Source of the DNA: Mycobacterium sp. 050128
Lineage (GTDB): Bacteria > Actinomycetota > Actinomycetes > Mycobacteriales > Mycobacteriaceae
Reading direction: 5' to 3'
Assembly (NCBI RefSeq): GCF_036409155.1
Contig: NZ_JAZGLW010000004.1
Location: forward strand, 1-64,000
DNA length: 64,000 nucleotides
Both the position numbers and the translations under genes were made by a program. Numbering within the stretch: position 1 is the first letter of the stretch; every line of letters starts with the position of its first letter. Below, in pieces: positions 25,410 to 47,023 of the stretch. The notes beneath the pieces were generated by a model that was not told the DNA's origin, did no database searches, and worked only from the letters and a program-made list of their open reading frames with translations.

Positions 25410-28400
25410 TCAGTCGAACGACGACAAGTCCACCAGCGCCAGTTCCACGGGTGGCGAGCCCGTGTCGCCGTCGTCGGGGATTGCGTCGACAGCCTCGGAG
25501 ATCAAGGCCCGCAATGCGATCGGGAAACGTTCGACCAGCGCTTGCGCCCGCTGCAGTGGAACGCGGCGCGCGTCGTACCACCAATCCAGATGCAGCGCAC
25601 CGGAATACCGGTACACACGAAGTTCGATCGCGTGGCCCAGCCCAGGGATCGGATCCCGCACCGGCAGCGCCGCGTCGGAATCGAATTGCACCGGCGCGTC
25701 CAGCGGCGGCGGCTCCGGGACCGTGCCGACGTAGCGCAGGTGAATGTCGGAGGCGCCGGCGGCGGCCAGCGTCCGCGCCGTGGGCGCATATACATAGCGA
25801 AGCAGTCCGTAGCCGACCCCGAAGTGCGGCACGGATTTCAGGGTGTCGCTCACGCCTGCCAGCAGCTCCGTCGCATCGGCGGCCTTCGTGCACCGCAGCG
25901 CCGCCGGATAGATCGTGGTGAACCGGCCGATGGTGCGCCGCAGATCGACGTCCGGCCGCAGCACCGAACGACCGGTGCCCTCCAGGTCGACCGAAACGAC
26001 ACCCTCGTCGACGGTGTGGGCGATCGTTGCGCTCAACGCCGCCAGCAGAACTTCCTCGATCGACACGCCGAGCCTGCGGCGGGCGTCGTCGACTTCGGCT
26101 GTCTGCGCGACGTCCAGCGTCGACGGCAGCCTCAGCAGGTCGCCGGCGCGGGGCCGGTCGGTGATCGCGGGATCGCCCAGCTGCACCGTCGCCGTGGTCA
26201 GGCTCTGCAGCCAGAAGTCGCGGGTGTCCACGACGGCCGGATGCGTCGCCAGGGCCCCGGTGCGCAGCGACCAATCGCGCCATCCGGCGGCGGTCGGGGG
26301 CAGCAGGATCTCCTCGCCCGCAAGGTGTTGGGACAAGGCGGTGAACAGATCGGTCAGCAGGATTTCGCGAGAGGCGATGTCCGCGATCATCTCGTGGGCG
26401 GACAACACCAGGTAGGAACCGCCGGTTCCCCCGGCGATATGGGTCGCGGTGAACGGCGCGGTCAGGTCGTCCTGGGCCACCAGTTCGGCCACCATGTCCA
26501 GCACCGCGGCGCGCTCGTCGGGCACGTCGCCGGGCAGGGTTCGCGACGACAGGTGGCCGAATTCCTGTGGCGCGCCGATGTGCTGCTCCCAGGTGCCCGC
26601 TCGGTCGATGAGCTCGAGGCGCAACGCGTCATGGTGGTTGGCCAACGCGGTCAGCACGGCACGGACGTCGTCGAGCGTGACGCTGGGGGCGAGGGAGAAG
26701 ATCAGCGGAACGCGCCAGCGACCGGCTTCTTGCACGCCGTGTTCGAGGAAGCCGGCGATATTGGCGGGCACCGGTGAATACGCGTCGGCGTCCGGTGGTC
26801 GCGTCAGCCCGGCTCCGGTGAACTCGGCGTCGACGGCGGCGGCCAGGCTGGCCAGGGTCGGGTGTTCGTAGAGATGCTGCGGGGTGACGACCAAGCCGGA
26901 ATTGTTGGCACTTGTCGAGATGCCGATCGCGATCAGCGAATCTCCGCCCAGATCAAAGAAATTGGCGTTGCGGTCCAGAGAGCTGACGCCCAGGCACTGC
27001 ATCCAGATGCGATGCAACGTCGCCTCGGTGGCCGATTGACCGTTGACCGGCGCATCGGCGACGGCGACGCCGTTGGTGGACAAACCGGTGGTCTCCGCGG
27101 GTGCCCCGGTCCACACGGTGGGCTTCGGGTCGATCCAATGCCGCTCGCGCGCAAAGGGATAACCGGGCAAGCTGACGATGCTGTTCGTTGATCCGGTGAC
27201 CGGCGACCAGTCCACGGCCACGTCGGCCGTCCACAGCTGGCCGAGGCCGAGCAAGAAGGCGTCCCGGTCGTCGGTGTTCTGCACGGGGTGGCGCATCAGC
27301 CGCACGGCGCGGTGCTTGCTCGACCACTTGGGGTGCCGGATCGCCGATCCGGTCAGGCTGCCGCCCGGGCCCATTTCGACCAGGACCCGGTCCGGATCGG
27401 TCAGCAACACGTCGAGTTCGTCGGCGAACCTGATTGTCGCGCTGATCTGGCGCGCCCAGCTGGCCGGGTCGGTGGCCTGTTCGTCGGTCATCCAGGTACC
27501 GGTCAGGTTGGACAGCAGCGGCGTGTTCGGCGGGCGCAGCTCGACACCGGAGAGGAACTCCTGGAACTGCGCCGCCATGGGATCCATTGCGCTGGAATGG
27601 AATGCGTGGGTTGCGCGGACCCGTCGAGCGTTGATGCCGCGCTCGCGCAGGCGCCCGGTGAACGCGCGAATCTGGTCGTTCGGCCCGGCGACGACGCAGT
27701 TGCCGGGATCGTTGACCGCGGACAGATCGACCCCGGGGGTGAGAAATTCGGCGATGTCGTCGGGACCCAGCGCCACCGCGACCATGGAGCCCGGGGGGGA
27801 TTCGTGCATCAGGCGGGCACGCAAGGACACCGTCTTGATCGCCGTCTCGAGGTCGAATATCCCGGCCAGCGTGGCCGCGATGTACTCGCCGGTGCTGTAT
27901 CCGATGTACGCGCCGGCGCGCACACCAAAGGTGTCGACCAATTTCGCCAACGCGTATTCCACCGTGAACAGCGCCGGCTGAGAACGGTCGATGCGTTCCA
28001 AATCCGTGCTGGCGTCCCCGAATATCTCGGCACGCAGGTCTAGGTTTGTTTCGGGGCCCATCGCGTCGTTGAATCCCGCGACGCAGGCGTCGAAGTGTTC
28101 GGCGAAAACCGGCTCGGTGTCGTACAGTCCCCGGGCCATCCCGACGTGCTGGGCACCTTGCCCGGGAAACATGAAAACGACCCGTTCTGCGGTGGATTCG
28201 TGGGCGTCACCGTGACTGATGGACTCGCCGACGAAAACGTTGTCGTGCTCGGCCGCCTGCAATACCTTCGCCGCGCGCTCGCGGTCGTGAACCACGGCAG
28301 CCATGGCGATGCCGTGCTTGCGCCGAGCGGACAAGGTGAAAGCAGCATCCGCCAGGTCGGGTCCGTCCGGGTCGGCCAACGTCTGGGCCAGGGCGGCACG

Positions 28401-29825
28401 CGATTGCTCCAGTGCGGCTGGGGTTCGTGCGGACAGCAGCAGCACTTGGGGACGGTCGGGCTTGGCGGCGTCCGGGACCGGCGGCGCTTCCTCCAGTACG
28501 ACGTGCACGTTGGTGCCGCCCACTCCGAACGAACTGACACCGGCCCGGCGCACGCCGTCCCATTCCCATGGGCCGTACTGGCTTTGCACGGTGAACGGAG
28601 TCTCGTCGAGATGCAGTTCCGGGTTGGGACTGGTGAAGTGCAGCGTCGCGGGAATCGCCTTGTGCTTCAGGCACAGAATCGCCTTGACCAGACTCACCAC
28701 GCCGGCCGCCACCTCGAGGTGGCCGATGTTCGACTTGACCGACCCGAGCACACACGGTCCGGGACGCGGCGTCTCGGATACGGCGAACGCGGCTTTGAGG
28801 CCCTGGACTTCGATCGGATCGCCCAGCGCCGTACCGGTTCCGTGTGTCTCGACGTAACTCACCGTCGAGGCGTCGATGCCCGACACCGCATGGGCTTCCG
28901 CGATCACATCGGCCTGTGCGGCCGGGTTGGGGGCTGCGTACCCCATCTTCATGGATCCGTCGTTGTTGATCGCCGACCCGCGGATGACCGCGTGAATCCG
29001 GTCCCCGGCATCGAGGGCGGCTTGCAGGGGTTTGAGAACCACGATCGCGGCACCGCTGCCGAACACCGTTCCGTCGGCTCGCACGTCGAACGGCCTGCAG
29101 TGGCCGACCGCCGACACCATCGCTCCCGGCGAGTTCCAGTAACCGACACGATGCGGGATGGCCAGCGACGACCCGCCGGCCAGCGCCATGTCACATTCAC
29201 CGGACAGCAGGCTCTGGCAGGCCAAGTGGAGCGCGACCAGCGACGACGAGCACGCGGTCTGAACCGAGATGCTCGGCCCGCGCAGATCGAATTGATGCGA
29301 TACCCGCGTTGCCAGAAAGTCCTTGTCGTTCTGCAGGAACAGATTGAACTGCTCGAAGTCGAGTCCGGTCGCCATGAACGCGGCGCCGCCGTGATGCGAC
29401 GCCAGGTTGTGCATCAGATAACCGCTGGGAGAGCTGGTTCCGTAAACGCCGATCGCGCCGTCGAACTCGGCGGGGTCACAGCCGGCGTCCTCGAACGCAT
29501 GCCACGCGCACTGCAGGAACAACCGGTGTTGCGGATCCAGCTTGCGGGCGAGCTGCGGTGGGAATCCGAAGAACTCGGCATCGAACTCGTCGAAACCGTC
29601 GATCAGCGGCGCGCGCCGCACGTACCCGGGATTGGCCAGCACGTCGTCGCTGATGCCGGCAGCGCGCAGGTCGTCCTCGGACAGCGTGGTGATCGACTCC
29701 TCGCCGCGCCGAAGGTTGTCCCAGAAATCCGAAACATTGTTGGCACCCGGGAATCTTCCGGCCATGCCGATCACCGCGATTGCGTTGTCCGGCGGTGCGG
29801 TTGAGTAAGCCTCTGGCGTGCTCAT
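25410..29825 (-). CDS. ppsE: PpsE: terminal PKS module KS-AT-ACP-condensation domain
   Basis: A 1471-residue terminal module of phthiocerol-type synthesis. KS (about 15-440) has C192 in QTACSSSL. The AT has GYSTGE (S644) and THAFH near 740, a signature different from the upstream modules and typical of PpsE. The ACP has LGGDSL (S963). The last 450 residues are a condensation-like domain whose HHxxxDG motif is degenerate (AHEMIAD). There are no reductive domains, so the last unit leaves as a beta-keto intermediate, in line with release by TesA. Length and N-terminus (NAIAVIGMAGRFPG) match M. tuberculosis PpsE (1488 aa). It starts 2 bases after the ppsD stop. Confidence 0.93.
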   Translation of the reverse strand: MSTPEAYSTAPPDNAIAVIGMAGRFPGANNVSDFWDNLRRGEESITTLSEDDLRAAGISDDVLANPGYVRRAPLIDGFDEFDAEFFGFPPQLARKLDPQHRLFLQCAWHAFEDAGCDPAEFDGAIGVYGTSSPSGYLMHNLASHHGGAAFMATGLDFEQFNLFLQNDKDFLATRVSHQFDLRGPSISVQTACSSSLVALHLACQSLLSGECDMALAGGSSLAIPHRVGYWNSPGAMVSAVGHCRPFDVRADGTVFGSGAAIVVLKPLQAALDAGDRIHAVIRGSAINNDGSMKMGYAAPNPAAQADVIAEAHAVSGIDASTVSYVETHGTGTALGDPIEVQGLKAAFAVSETPRPGPCVLGSVKSNIGHLEVAAGVVSLVKAILCLKHKAIPATLHFTSPNPELHLDETPFTVQSQYGPWEWDGVRRAGVSSFGVGGTNVHVVLEEAPPVPDAAKPDRPQVLLLSARTPAALEQSRAALAQTLADPDGPDLADAAFTLSARRKHGIAMAAVVHDRERAAKVLQAAEHDNVFVGESISHGDAHESTAERVVFMFPGQGAQHVGMARGLYDTEPVFAEHFDACVAGFNDAMGPETNLDLRAEIFGDASTDLERIDRSQPALFTVEYALAKLVDTFGVRAGAYIGYSTGEYIAATLAGIFDLETAIKTVSLRARLMHESPPGSMVAVALGPDDIAEFLTPGVDLSAVNDPGNCVVAGPNDQIRAFTGRLRERGINARRVRATHAFHSSAMDPMAAQFQEFLSGVELRPPNTPLLSNLTGTWMTDEQATDPASWARQISATIRFADELDVLLTDPDRVLVEMGPGGSLTGSAIRHPKWSSKHRAVRLMRHPVQNTDDRDAFLLGLGQLWTADVAVDWSPVTGSTNSIVSLPGYPFARERHWIDPKPTVWTGAPAETTGLSTNGVAVADAPVNGQSATEATLHRIWMQCLGVSSLDRNANFFDLGGDSLIAIGISTSANNSGLVVTPQHLYEHPTLASLAAAVDAEFTGAGLTRPPDADAYSPVPANIAGFLEHGVQEAGRWRVPLIFSLAPSVTLDDVRAVLTALANHHDALRLELIDRAGTWEQHIGAPQEFGHLSSRTLPGDVPDERAAVLDMVAELVAQDDLTAPFTATHIAGGTGGSYLVLSAHEMIADIASREILLTDLFTALSQHLAGEEILLPPTAAGWRDWSLRTGALATHPAVVDTRDFWLQSLTTATVQLGDPAITDRPRAGDLLRLPSTLDVAQTAEVDDARRRLGVSIEEVLLAALSATIAHTVDEGVVSVDLEGTGRSVLRPDVDLRRTIGRFTTIYPAALRCTKAADATELLAGVSDTLKSVPHFGVGYGLLRYVYAPTARTLAAAGASDIHLRYVGTVPEPPPLDAPVQFDSDAALPVRDPIPGLGHAIELRVYRYSGALHLDWWYDARRVPLQRAQALVERFPIALRALISEAVDAIPDDGDTGSPPVELALVDLSSFD

Positions 29826-29827
29826 TA

Positions 29828-35220
<5,393 letters not shown>

Positions 35221-35221
<1 letters not shown>

Positions 35222-38200
35222 TACTCACTGCCCCCCGTGGCTGTTTCGAGCTCGCTCGCCGCAACGAGGTCGGACAACAATTCCATTTCCTCATCGGACA
35301 GCTCGCTCTCGGCGTCGGCCTCCGGTCCGGCAGCGGCCACCGTGTCATAACCCAGGCGTTCGCACATCGCACCGGCGAGATCGTGGATCGTCGGGTACGC
35401 ATAGACCAGGGCGGCCGGCAACGTGGTGCCCAAGCTCGCCTCCAGCCTGTTGCGCAGTTCGAGGGCCATCAGCGAGTCGAGACCGAGCGACTCCATCGGC
35501 CGATCGTGAGCGATCGGCTCGGTGGAGCGCAGCACCGCCCGGATCTGGTCGGCGATCGCGGCCGCCAGCCGATCCGGACGCTCGGCGGGGTCGGCCGCAT
35601 CCAATTCGGCGCGGACCGCGCCACCGCCGCGCCGCTCCAGCTTCGTCGCGTCGTGCAACTTCGCGAACAACGACGAACCACCCGCGGCGGGGAAGGATTG
35701 GAACCACTGCCTGGTGTCGAGGTGGATGACGCCGGTGCGGGCGCGGTCGGCCGTCAGCAGTCGCTGCATGGCCGTCAGCCCTTCTTCGACCGTGATCAGC
35801 GAGACGCCGAGATCGGCGAAGAACTGGGCGCGGCCGACGTCGGCCCATGGGCCCCAGTTGATTCCGACGGCGGGCAGCCCGCGCGAGCGCCGGTAGGCGA
35901 CCAGTCCGTCGACCCACGAGTTGGCCGCGGCGTAGGTTCCCTGGCCGGGTGTACCCAGCAGCGAGGATGCCGACGAGAAGGTGAGCCACCAATCCACGTC
36001 CAGCCCGGCGGTGGCCTGATGCAGCCGCCAACTGCCGGTGACCTTCGGGGTGAACACGCGCCGCGCGGCCGAATCCGAGATGTTCAGCACGATCTCGTCG
36101 TCGAGAACCATGGCGCTGTGCAGGACTCCGGCCACCCGCAAGCCCGCGTCGTGGACCGCTTGTACCAACCGGTCGGCCGTGCCGGGTTCGGCGATGTCGC
36201 CGGTGACCACTTCGATTCGGGTTCCCGTGCCGCCGAGTTCCGCGATCGCCGCCGTCACGTCCGGTCCGGGTGCCGAACGGCCGTTCAGGACAATCAATTC
36301 CGCGCCTTGGCGCGCCAGCCATTGGGCCACGACGAAACCGAGACCACCCATGCCGCCCACGATGATGTAGCCGCCGCCGGGGCTGACCAGTTGCTGCGGA
36401 GTCGCGGCGATCGCGTCGATGCTGCCGGAAGCCGGTACCGTGACGGCGATCTTGCCGGTGTGCCGTCCGGATGCCATCAGCGCGAAGGCGTCGGGCGCGT
36501 TTTCGAGGGAGAACGCGGTGACGGGCAGGACCTGCAGGGCGCCGTCCGCGACGTGCCGCAGGATTTCGGTGAGCATCGCGCGGTAGCGCGCCGGCTGTAG
36601 CTTGAGATTGAGGTCCAGGTCGACGACGGAGAACGACGCGCTCTTGGTCAGCGCGGCCAATCCCAGAGTGGCGTTGGCGTAGACGTCCTTCTTGCCCAGT
36701 TCGATAAACCGTCCTCCGGGCGCCAGTATCTGCACGCCGCGCTGAATCGCTTCGTCAGGAAGCGAGTTGAGGATGACGTCCACGCCATAGCCGTGGGTGA
36801 TCTCGAGGATCTCATCGGCGAAGTCAGAGGTGCGCGAATTGCCGACGTATTCGACGCCCAGCCCGGCGAGCATGTCGCGCTTGGCATCCGAACCGGCGGT
36901 GGTGTAGATGCGGGCGCCGATCATCTTGGCGATGGCCATCGCGGCCACGCCGACACCGCCGGTGGCCGAATGGATCAGCACCCGTTCGCCCGGGGCCAGC
37001 CGCCCGACCTCGACCAGCGAGTGCCAGGCGGTCAGATACGCGATGCCGAACGCGGCCGCCTCGGCATCCGGCAGCGTGTCCGGAATCGGGGTGCACAGGT
37101 CGGCCAGCGTCGTCATATGCGAGCCGAAACTTCCCGGGCCGATGGCGATTACGCGCTGCCCGACTTCGACGGAGTCGACATCGCTGCCGACGGCCGTGAC
37201 GACGCCGGCGCACTCGCCACCGATGACGGGTGCGGCGTCGTCGAGGGTGGGGTAGATACCCATCGCCTTGAGCACGTCACTGAAGTTCAGGCCCGCCGCG
37301 GCGATGCGGACCTCCACCTCGTCGGGCTTCGGCGACATGCGTTGCACCGCATGCAATCTGAGGGCATCGAGGCGTCCGGGCTCGTCGATCTGCAGTCGCA
37401 CCGCGCCGCCGGTGTCCAGGTTCACTTTCGCGTGCCGGATCTCGCCGACCAGCTCACCCTTGGCCGTGGTGGGGGCCGGCAGCAGCCGGTTCAGGTAGCG
37501 ATGCCCGTCGCGCAGCGCGATCTCGTCGGCGTCGGAGCCGGCCAGCAGCTCCTGGGTCAGCGCGGCCACCGAGCCGGCGCCGTCCGCGTCGACGTCGACG
37601 ATTGTGGTCTTCAGCTCGGGATGTTCGAAGGTCAGCACCCGCGCGATGCCGCGAAGCTCCGTCTGCGCCAGCGTGACTGGTTCACCCGTGCCGACTTGCT
37701 GTGCGCCGCGGGTGACGATCCACAGCCGCGGGCTGTTACGGGCACCCATCCGGGTGACGGTCTTGGCGATTTCGGCGATCAGCAGGGTACGCGCCAGCGC
37801 CAGGTCCAGTTGAGCGGCCTCGGGCAGCGATTCGTCCGCGGCATGCGGCGGACACAGGACGACGATGCCGTCCCAGGGGTTTCGGGTGATCGCCGCGCGC
37901 AGCTTGGCGGTGTCGGCCGCGGACACCACGTCGACTTCGGCGACGCTGTCGCTCAGCGACGACCGCAAAGCGGGCAGCAGCGGATCGCGCGCGTCCGCGT
38001 CGCCGATCAACAACAATCCGCCGAGGCTGGTGGCTGTTTTGTCCAGCGGCGCGGGCTCCCACTCCAATGCGAGCAGGTGGTCGTTGAGATGTGCTGCGCC
38101 GCTTGCCGACCCGAGGACGGCCATTTCCACTTCGTCGATGACCAGTAGTTGTTGACCGGTGGCGTCGGTCAGCACGACCTGGCCGAGGAGCCGATCCGGA

Positions 38201-41200
38201 CTGTCGGTGGCCGCGAGGGTGCCGGTCGAACACACGCCGTCGGCGATGTCGCCGTACACGTGGATGCCCGCGAAACGGATTGGCAGCACCAGGGTTTGCC
38301 GCGCGTTCTGCTCTCCGGCCAGATCGGTCGCGGCCCGGGTGGCACCGAGGGCCTGCACCGCGATGTCCATCATGACCGGGTGCAGCACGAAGTTGCGGGA
38401 ACCGGCCTTGGCCGACGGGGGCAGCCGCACGTCCGCGCGAGCCGCACCCGAGGCTGCCACGGCCAGCCCGCTGATCCCGCGAAACGCCGGTCCGTGTTGC
38501 TGCCCGGCGGCGCGCAGCCGGTCGTACAGTTCGTCGGGGTTGATCTCGGCCGCAACATCATTCGCATCGACGGTCGGACCGGCCGACTGGCTGCCGGTCT
38601 CGCGCGCCAGGATGGCGCTGGCGTGCTTGACCCATCCCGACGATGCGCTGCGGGTGCGCATTTCGATCTGGCACGTCTGCTCGTTGCCGGACAGCGTCGT
38701 GACGAGCACCGTGTCGTCGGTCACCTGCAGCATCTGATGCAGGCTCAGCTCGCGGATCATCCACGGCAGGTCTTCCGGATCTGACGCGAACGCGTCCGCC
38801 GCCGCGGCCAGCGCGACATCGGCGTAGGCGGCGCCCGGCAAAACGCACAGATCGTCGATCACGTGATCGCCGAGCCACAACAGGTCGGGGTTGAGCTCGC
38901 ATTCCCATACCCGTGTGCCGTTGGTGGGATCGGTGACGCCAAACCCCAGCAGCGGGTGCGTGTTTGGCGTGTGGTGCGCGGTGGTGCTGGGGGAGATCCA
39001 GTGATGGCCGTGCTGCCAAGGGGTGGTCGGCAGGACGGCCTGTCCTGCGCACCTGTGCGGGGTCTGCGGTGGACGGGTCGTGCGGGCGGCGTTGAGGTTG
39101 GTGTGGAAGGTCAGGGTGTCGTGCGTATCGCGCTGCAGGGTGCCGATGCTGAGATAGCCGGCTTTGTCGTGGGCGCTGTCGTGCGCGGTAAGGGTTTCGG
39201 TGATTGCGTGGGTCAGCAAGGGATGCCCGCTGATCTCGATGAACCTGTGGTGAGCGGCGCCGGCGGCGCTGATTGCCTGCTGGAAGCGCACCGGGTTGCG
39301 CATATTGGTGGCCCAGTGCTCGGCATCGAATGTTACTGGTCGATCCAGGTTTTCGTAGGTCGTGGAGATGATCGGAATGGACGGTGGCCGCGGGGTGAGA
39401 CCGGCCAGCTCGGCACGCATCGCCGGTTGCAGGGCGTCCATCGCCGGGTTATGCGGGGCCACTTCGATGTTGACCTTGCCGGCGAATTGGCCCTGGGCGC
39501 GCACCTTGGCGATCAACTCGTCGATCTGCCCGGTGGGTCCCGAGATGACGGTCTGGCGTGGTGAGGCGTAAATCCCGAGGGTGACCTGCGGATGATCGGC
39601 GATCAGCTGCTCGGTGGCGGTGGCGTCGAGTTCGAGCATGGCCATCGTGCCCTGCCCCGACAGCGGGGCCATCAGCCGCGACCGGGTCGCCGTGACCCGC
39701 AGACCCTCGGCGGGGGTCAGGGCGCCGGCCACCACCGCGGCCGCCACCTCTCCCATCGAGTGGCCGATCACCAGATCCGGCGTTACCCCGTAGGAGCGCC
39801 ATAGCGCGGTCAGCGCCAGCTGCGTCCCGATCAGACCGAGCTGGATCTGCTCGATGCCGACCAGTTCCTTGCCGCCGGCGATCACGTCGTGCAGCGAAAA
39901 CCCGGCCTCCGCAACGAAAACCGGCTCGAGTTCGGCGAGCGCCGTGGCGAATGCGGGCTCGTCGGCCAGCAGCCGGCGCCCCATTCCGGCCCATTGCGAT
40001 CCACGGCCGGAATAGACGAACACCGTGCCGGGTCCGGCGGATGTCTCGGGGCACCCGACCACACCCGGGCCGGGCTCACCGGCGGCCAGTGCGCGCAATC
40101 CCGCGATCGCCTGGTCGCGGTCGACGGCGGCCACCGTGGCGAACTTGGGGTGCCGGGCCCGGTGGTGGTTGAGGGTGTGCGCCACCTCGGCCAGCGGCAC
40201 GGCCGCACCCGGGCCGTCCATCCAGTCGGCGAGCACCGATGCCGTCGCCGCCACCCGTTGCGCCGACTTGCCGGACAGCACCAGCGTCGACACCGCCGGC
40301 TGCGGGTCCTGTTGCGGTGCAAGTGCCGGCTCCGGCGCCTGCTCGATCACCACGTGCGCGTTCGTCCCGCTCACGCCGAACGACGACACCCCGGCCCGGC
40401 GCGGCTGCTCGGTCGACGGCCATGCCATGTCCTCGGTGGCGATCTTCAGCCGCGAAACACCTTGGCTGGCATGGGCAGTGAGCTCGGTGAAGTTCAGGTT
40501 CTGCGGGATTCGGCCGTGTCCGACGGCCAGCACCGTCTTCATGAACCCGGCGATCCCGGCTGCCGCTTCCAGGTGCCCAAGGTTGGTCTTCACGGCGCCG
40601 AGTACCAGCGGCGCACGGCCCCCGCGATCGCCGAAAACCGTGCTCAGCGAGTCGAGTTCGATCGGGTCGCCGAGCGGGGTGCCCGTGCCGTGTGCCTCGA
40701 TGTAGTCGATGTCGGCCGGCGTGAGCTTGGCCACCTTCAGCGCCTGGCGAAGCAGTGCCTGCTGAGCCGGGCCGTTGGGCACCGTGACCCCGCTGCTGGC
40801 GCCGTCTTGGTTGACCGCCGAACCCCGTATCACGGCGAGGATTCGGTTGCCGTCTTCTTGCGCGTCGGACAGTCGTTTGAGCACCACCACGCCGGCGCCC
40901 TCGCTGCGCACATAGCCGTTCGCGCCGGCGTCGAAGGTCTTGCACTGACCGTCGGGCGACAGCATTCCCCAGCGTGAGCACGCGATGCTGGCCACCGGGC
41001 TCAGCAGCAGGTTGGTCCCGCCGACCAGTGCGGTGTCGGTTTCCCGCCAGCGCAGGCTTTGGCAGGCCAAGTGGATGGTGACCAACGACGAGGAGCAGGC
41101 GGTGTCCAGCACTACCGCCGGACCGCGGGCGCCGAGCAGGTAGGCGGTGCGCCCCGCGGCGAAGTTCGCCGAGTTTCCGGTCAACAGGTAGGCGTCCAGC

Positions 41201-41720
41201 TCGTCGGGTCGCACCGCGCCCGACATCTTCAGCATGTAGTCGTAGGCGGTGACGCCGACGAACACCCCGGTCTGGGTGCCGTGCAGCGCGTGCGGCGGAA
41301 TCCCGGCGTCTTCCAACGCTTCCCAGGCGACTTCGAGGAACAACCGCTGTTGCGGGTCCATCGCCGCGGCCTCGCGTGGCGGGATGGCGAAGAACTCCGC
41401 GTCGAATTCGTCGGGCTGCCAGCCGGACAGGAAGCCGCCCTCGCGGTTGCAGATCGTGCCGGGGACCGTGTGATCCTCGGTGTAGAGGGCGTCGGCATCC
41501 CACCGCTCGGGCGGAACTTTGACGATGCCGCTTCGCCCCTCGGACAACAGGTCCCAGAACTGTTCGGGGCTGCCGATGCCGCCGGGCAACCGGCAGCCCA
41601 TGCCGACGACGGCAATCGGTTCGGTGCTCGCCTGTTCGGCGATTTCCAGCCGCGCGGTCAGATCATCGATTTTGTGCAGCGCCTCGGTGATGATCGCCCG
41701 GCGGTCCGGTGTGGCGGCGG

Positions 41721-41724
<4 letters not shown>
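35221..41724 (-). CDS. ppsC: PpsC: fully reducing PKS module KS-AT-DH-ER-KR-ACP
   Basis: A 2167-residue module close to M. tuberculosis PpsC from [20 protein letters not shown] onward. KS has C210; AT has GHSMGE (S656) and VAPH (about 757), the malonyl-type signature; DH has [10 protein letters not shown] (H954), with Asp at the usual Gly position as in PpsC; ER has [12 protein letters not shown] (about 1583); KR has GGMGGLG (about 1790) with Tyr near 1930; ACP has GLDSL (S2084). It should add malonate and reduce it to methylene. I start it at ATG 41724, where ATGA overlaps the stop of the upstream PKS. The frame stays open to 42075, but that extension is Arg-rich nonsense inside the neighbour. 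Confidence 0.94.
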
Positions 41725-46486
<4,762 letters not shown>

Positions 46487-46490
<4 letters not shown>

Positions 46491-46627
46491 GCCGCCACAC
46501 CCAGGCGCGTCGAATCGGACACCGAATCGGACATCGGATCGGACGCCGCATCGGACGATGCCATGCTGATCTGTCGCTCGGCCGGCTCGCGCAGCAAAGC
46601 GTCGATGGAAGTGTCGGTCACCGGTAT
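46487..46627 (-). pseudogene. fadD26: Remnant of fadD26: start and end kept, middle deleted
   Basis: A 46-codon open frame ends in the same GTGA overlap with the PKS start as the intact fadD26 at 13688-13691. Its first residues, PVTDTSIDALLREPAERQ, line up with the FadD26 N-terminus of M. tuberculosis (from memory PVTDRSVPSLLQERADQQ). Its last residues, TRLGVAA, correspond to the RLDV ending. The initiator appears mutated to ATA (46627-46625), although the GTG two codons on could still start; a strong Shine-Dalgarno (GGAAGGTGAAG) survives just upstream. Everything between is replaced by a four-unit 12-bp repeat. This is the canonical fadD26 position between tesA and ppsA. It cannot encode an enzyme but may still couple translation into the PKS. 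The deletion reading is inference from these short matches and position. Confidence 0.72.
46512..46559. repeat. Four tandem 12-bp units inside the fadD26 remnant
   Basis: Four contiguous 12-base units share the core ATCGGAC (first unit GAATCGGACACC). On the minus strand they encode a tetrapeptide series of the form xSDx. The repeat lies where the bulk of fadD26 would have been, so it may have arisen at the deletion joint. Confidence 0.85.
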
Positions 46628-46907
46628 CGCTTCACCTTCCGTGTCGCTGCGAGCGCTATCTGCACGCGCCCTGCATGACGGCCCGTTCAGCAGCTTTCGC
46701 GGCCCCCTCACGGGGCGCCCCCGGTGACACGGCAGCTGCTGGCGGAAACGCCGGCGCGTAAGAGCCGGACGGCCACGGCGCGACGATCGTCCACCCCGAC
46801 CATCCGTCTCTTTAAGCAAGGTAAGCAATCTTTCATGGGGAAGTGTGGGGAATTGAGAAATCCACACATTTTCTGGCGGCCCGTCACGCCCTATTTTGCG
46901 CGCGTCT

Positions 46908-46949
46908 ACTATAGTGCCAGCCCCCCACGTTACTGCAGCTCAGCGTGGG
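46908..46949 (-). promoter_or_regulatory. Candidate -10 element and adjacent inverted repeat for the pps operon
   Basis: On the minus strand TATAGT (46913-46908) fits a mycobacterial SigA -10. Directly upstream is an inverted repeat, CCCACG (46924-46929) and CGTGGG (46944-46949), with 14 bases between, covering the -35 position. No good -35 hexamer is seen. Transcription would begin near 46900, giving a leader of about 275 bases before the fadD26 remnant. Confidence 0.4.
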
Positions 46950-47005
46950 TATCCAACTTTGTGACAGGTGGTGCTGGTGGGGCAGAGATTGTGATTTGGG
47001 GTCAG

Positions 47006-47023
47006 GGTGAGATGAATCTCACC
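47006..47023. promoter_or_regulatory. Perfect 18-bp palindrome, candidate operator
   Basis: GGTGAGAT, then GA, then ATCTCACC: two 8-base arms in exact inverted order with a 2-base centre. It sits about 95 bases upstream of the putative pps -10 and 226 bases beyond the tesA stop. Size and symmetry fit a dimeric regulator such as a TetR or GntR protein. No poly-T follows, so a terminator for tesA is less likely. Confidence 0.5.

Noticed and set aside
24663..26777. Long plus-strand open frame (704 codons) opposite drrA and ppsE
   Set aside because: It lacks any recognisable domain and is rich in Gln/Arg/His, as expected for the antisense of high-GC coding sequence; drrA and ppsE are certain.
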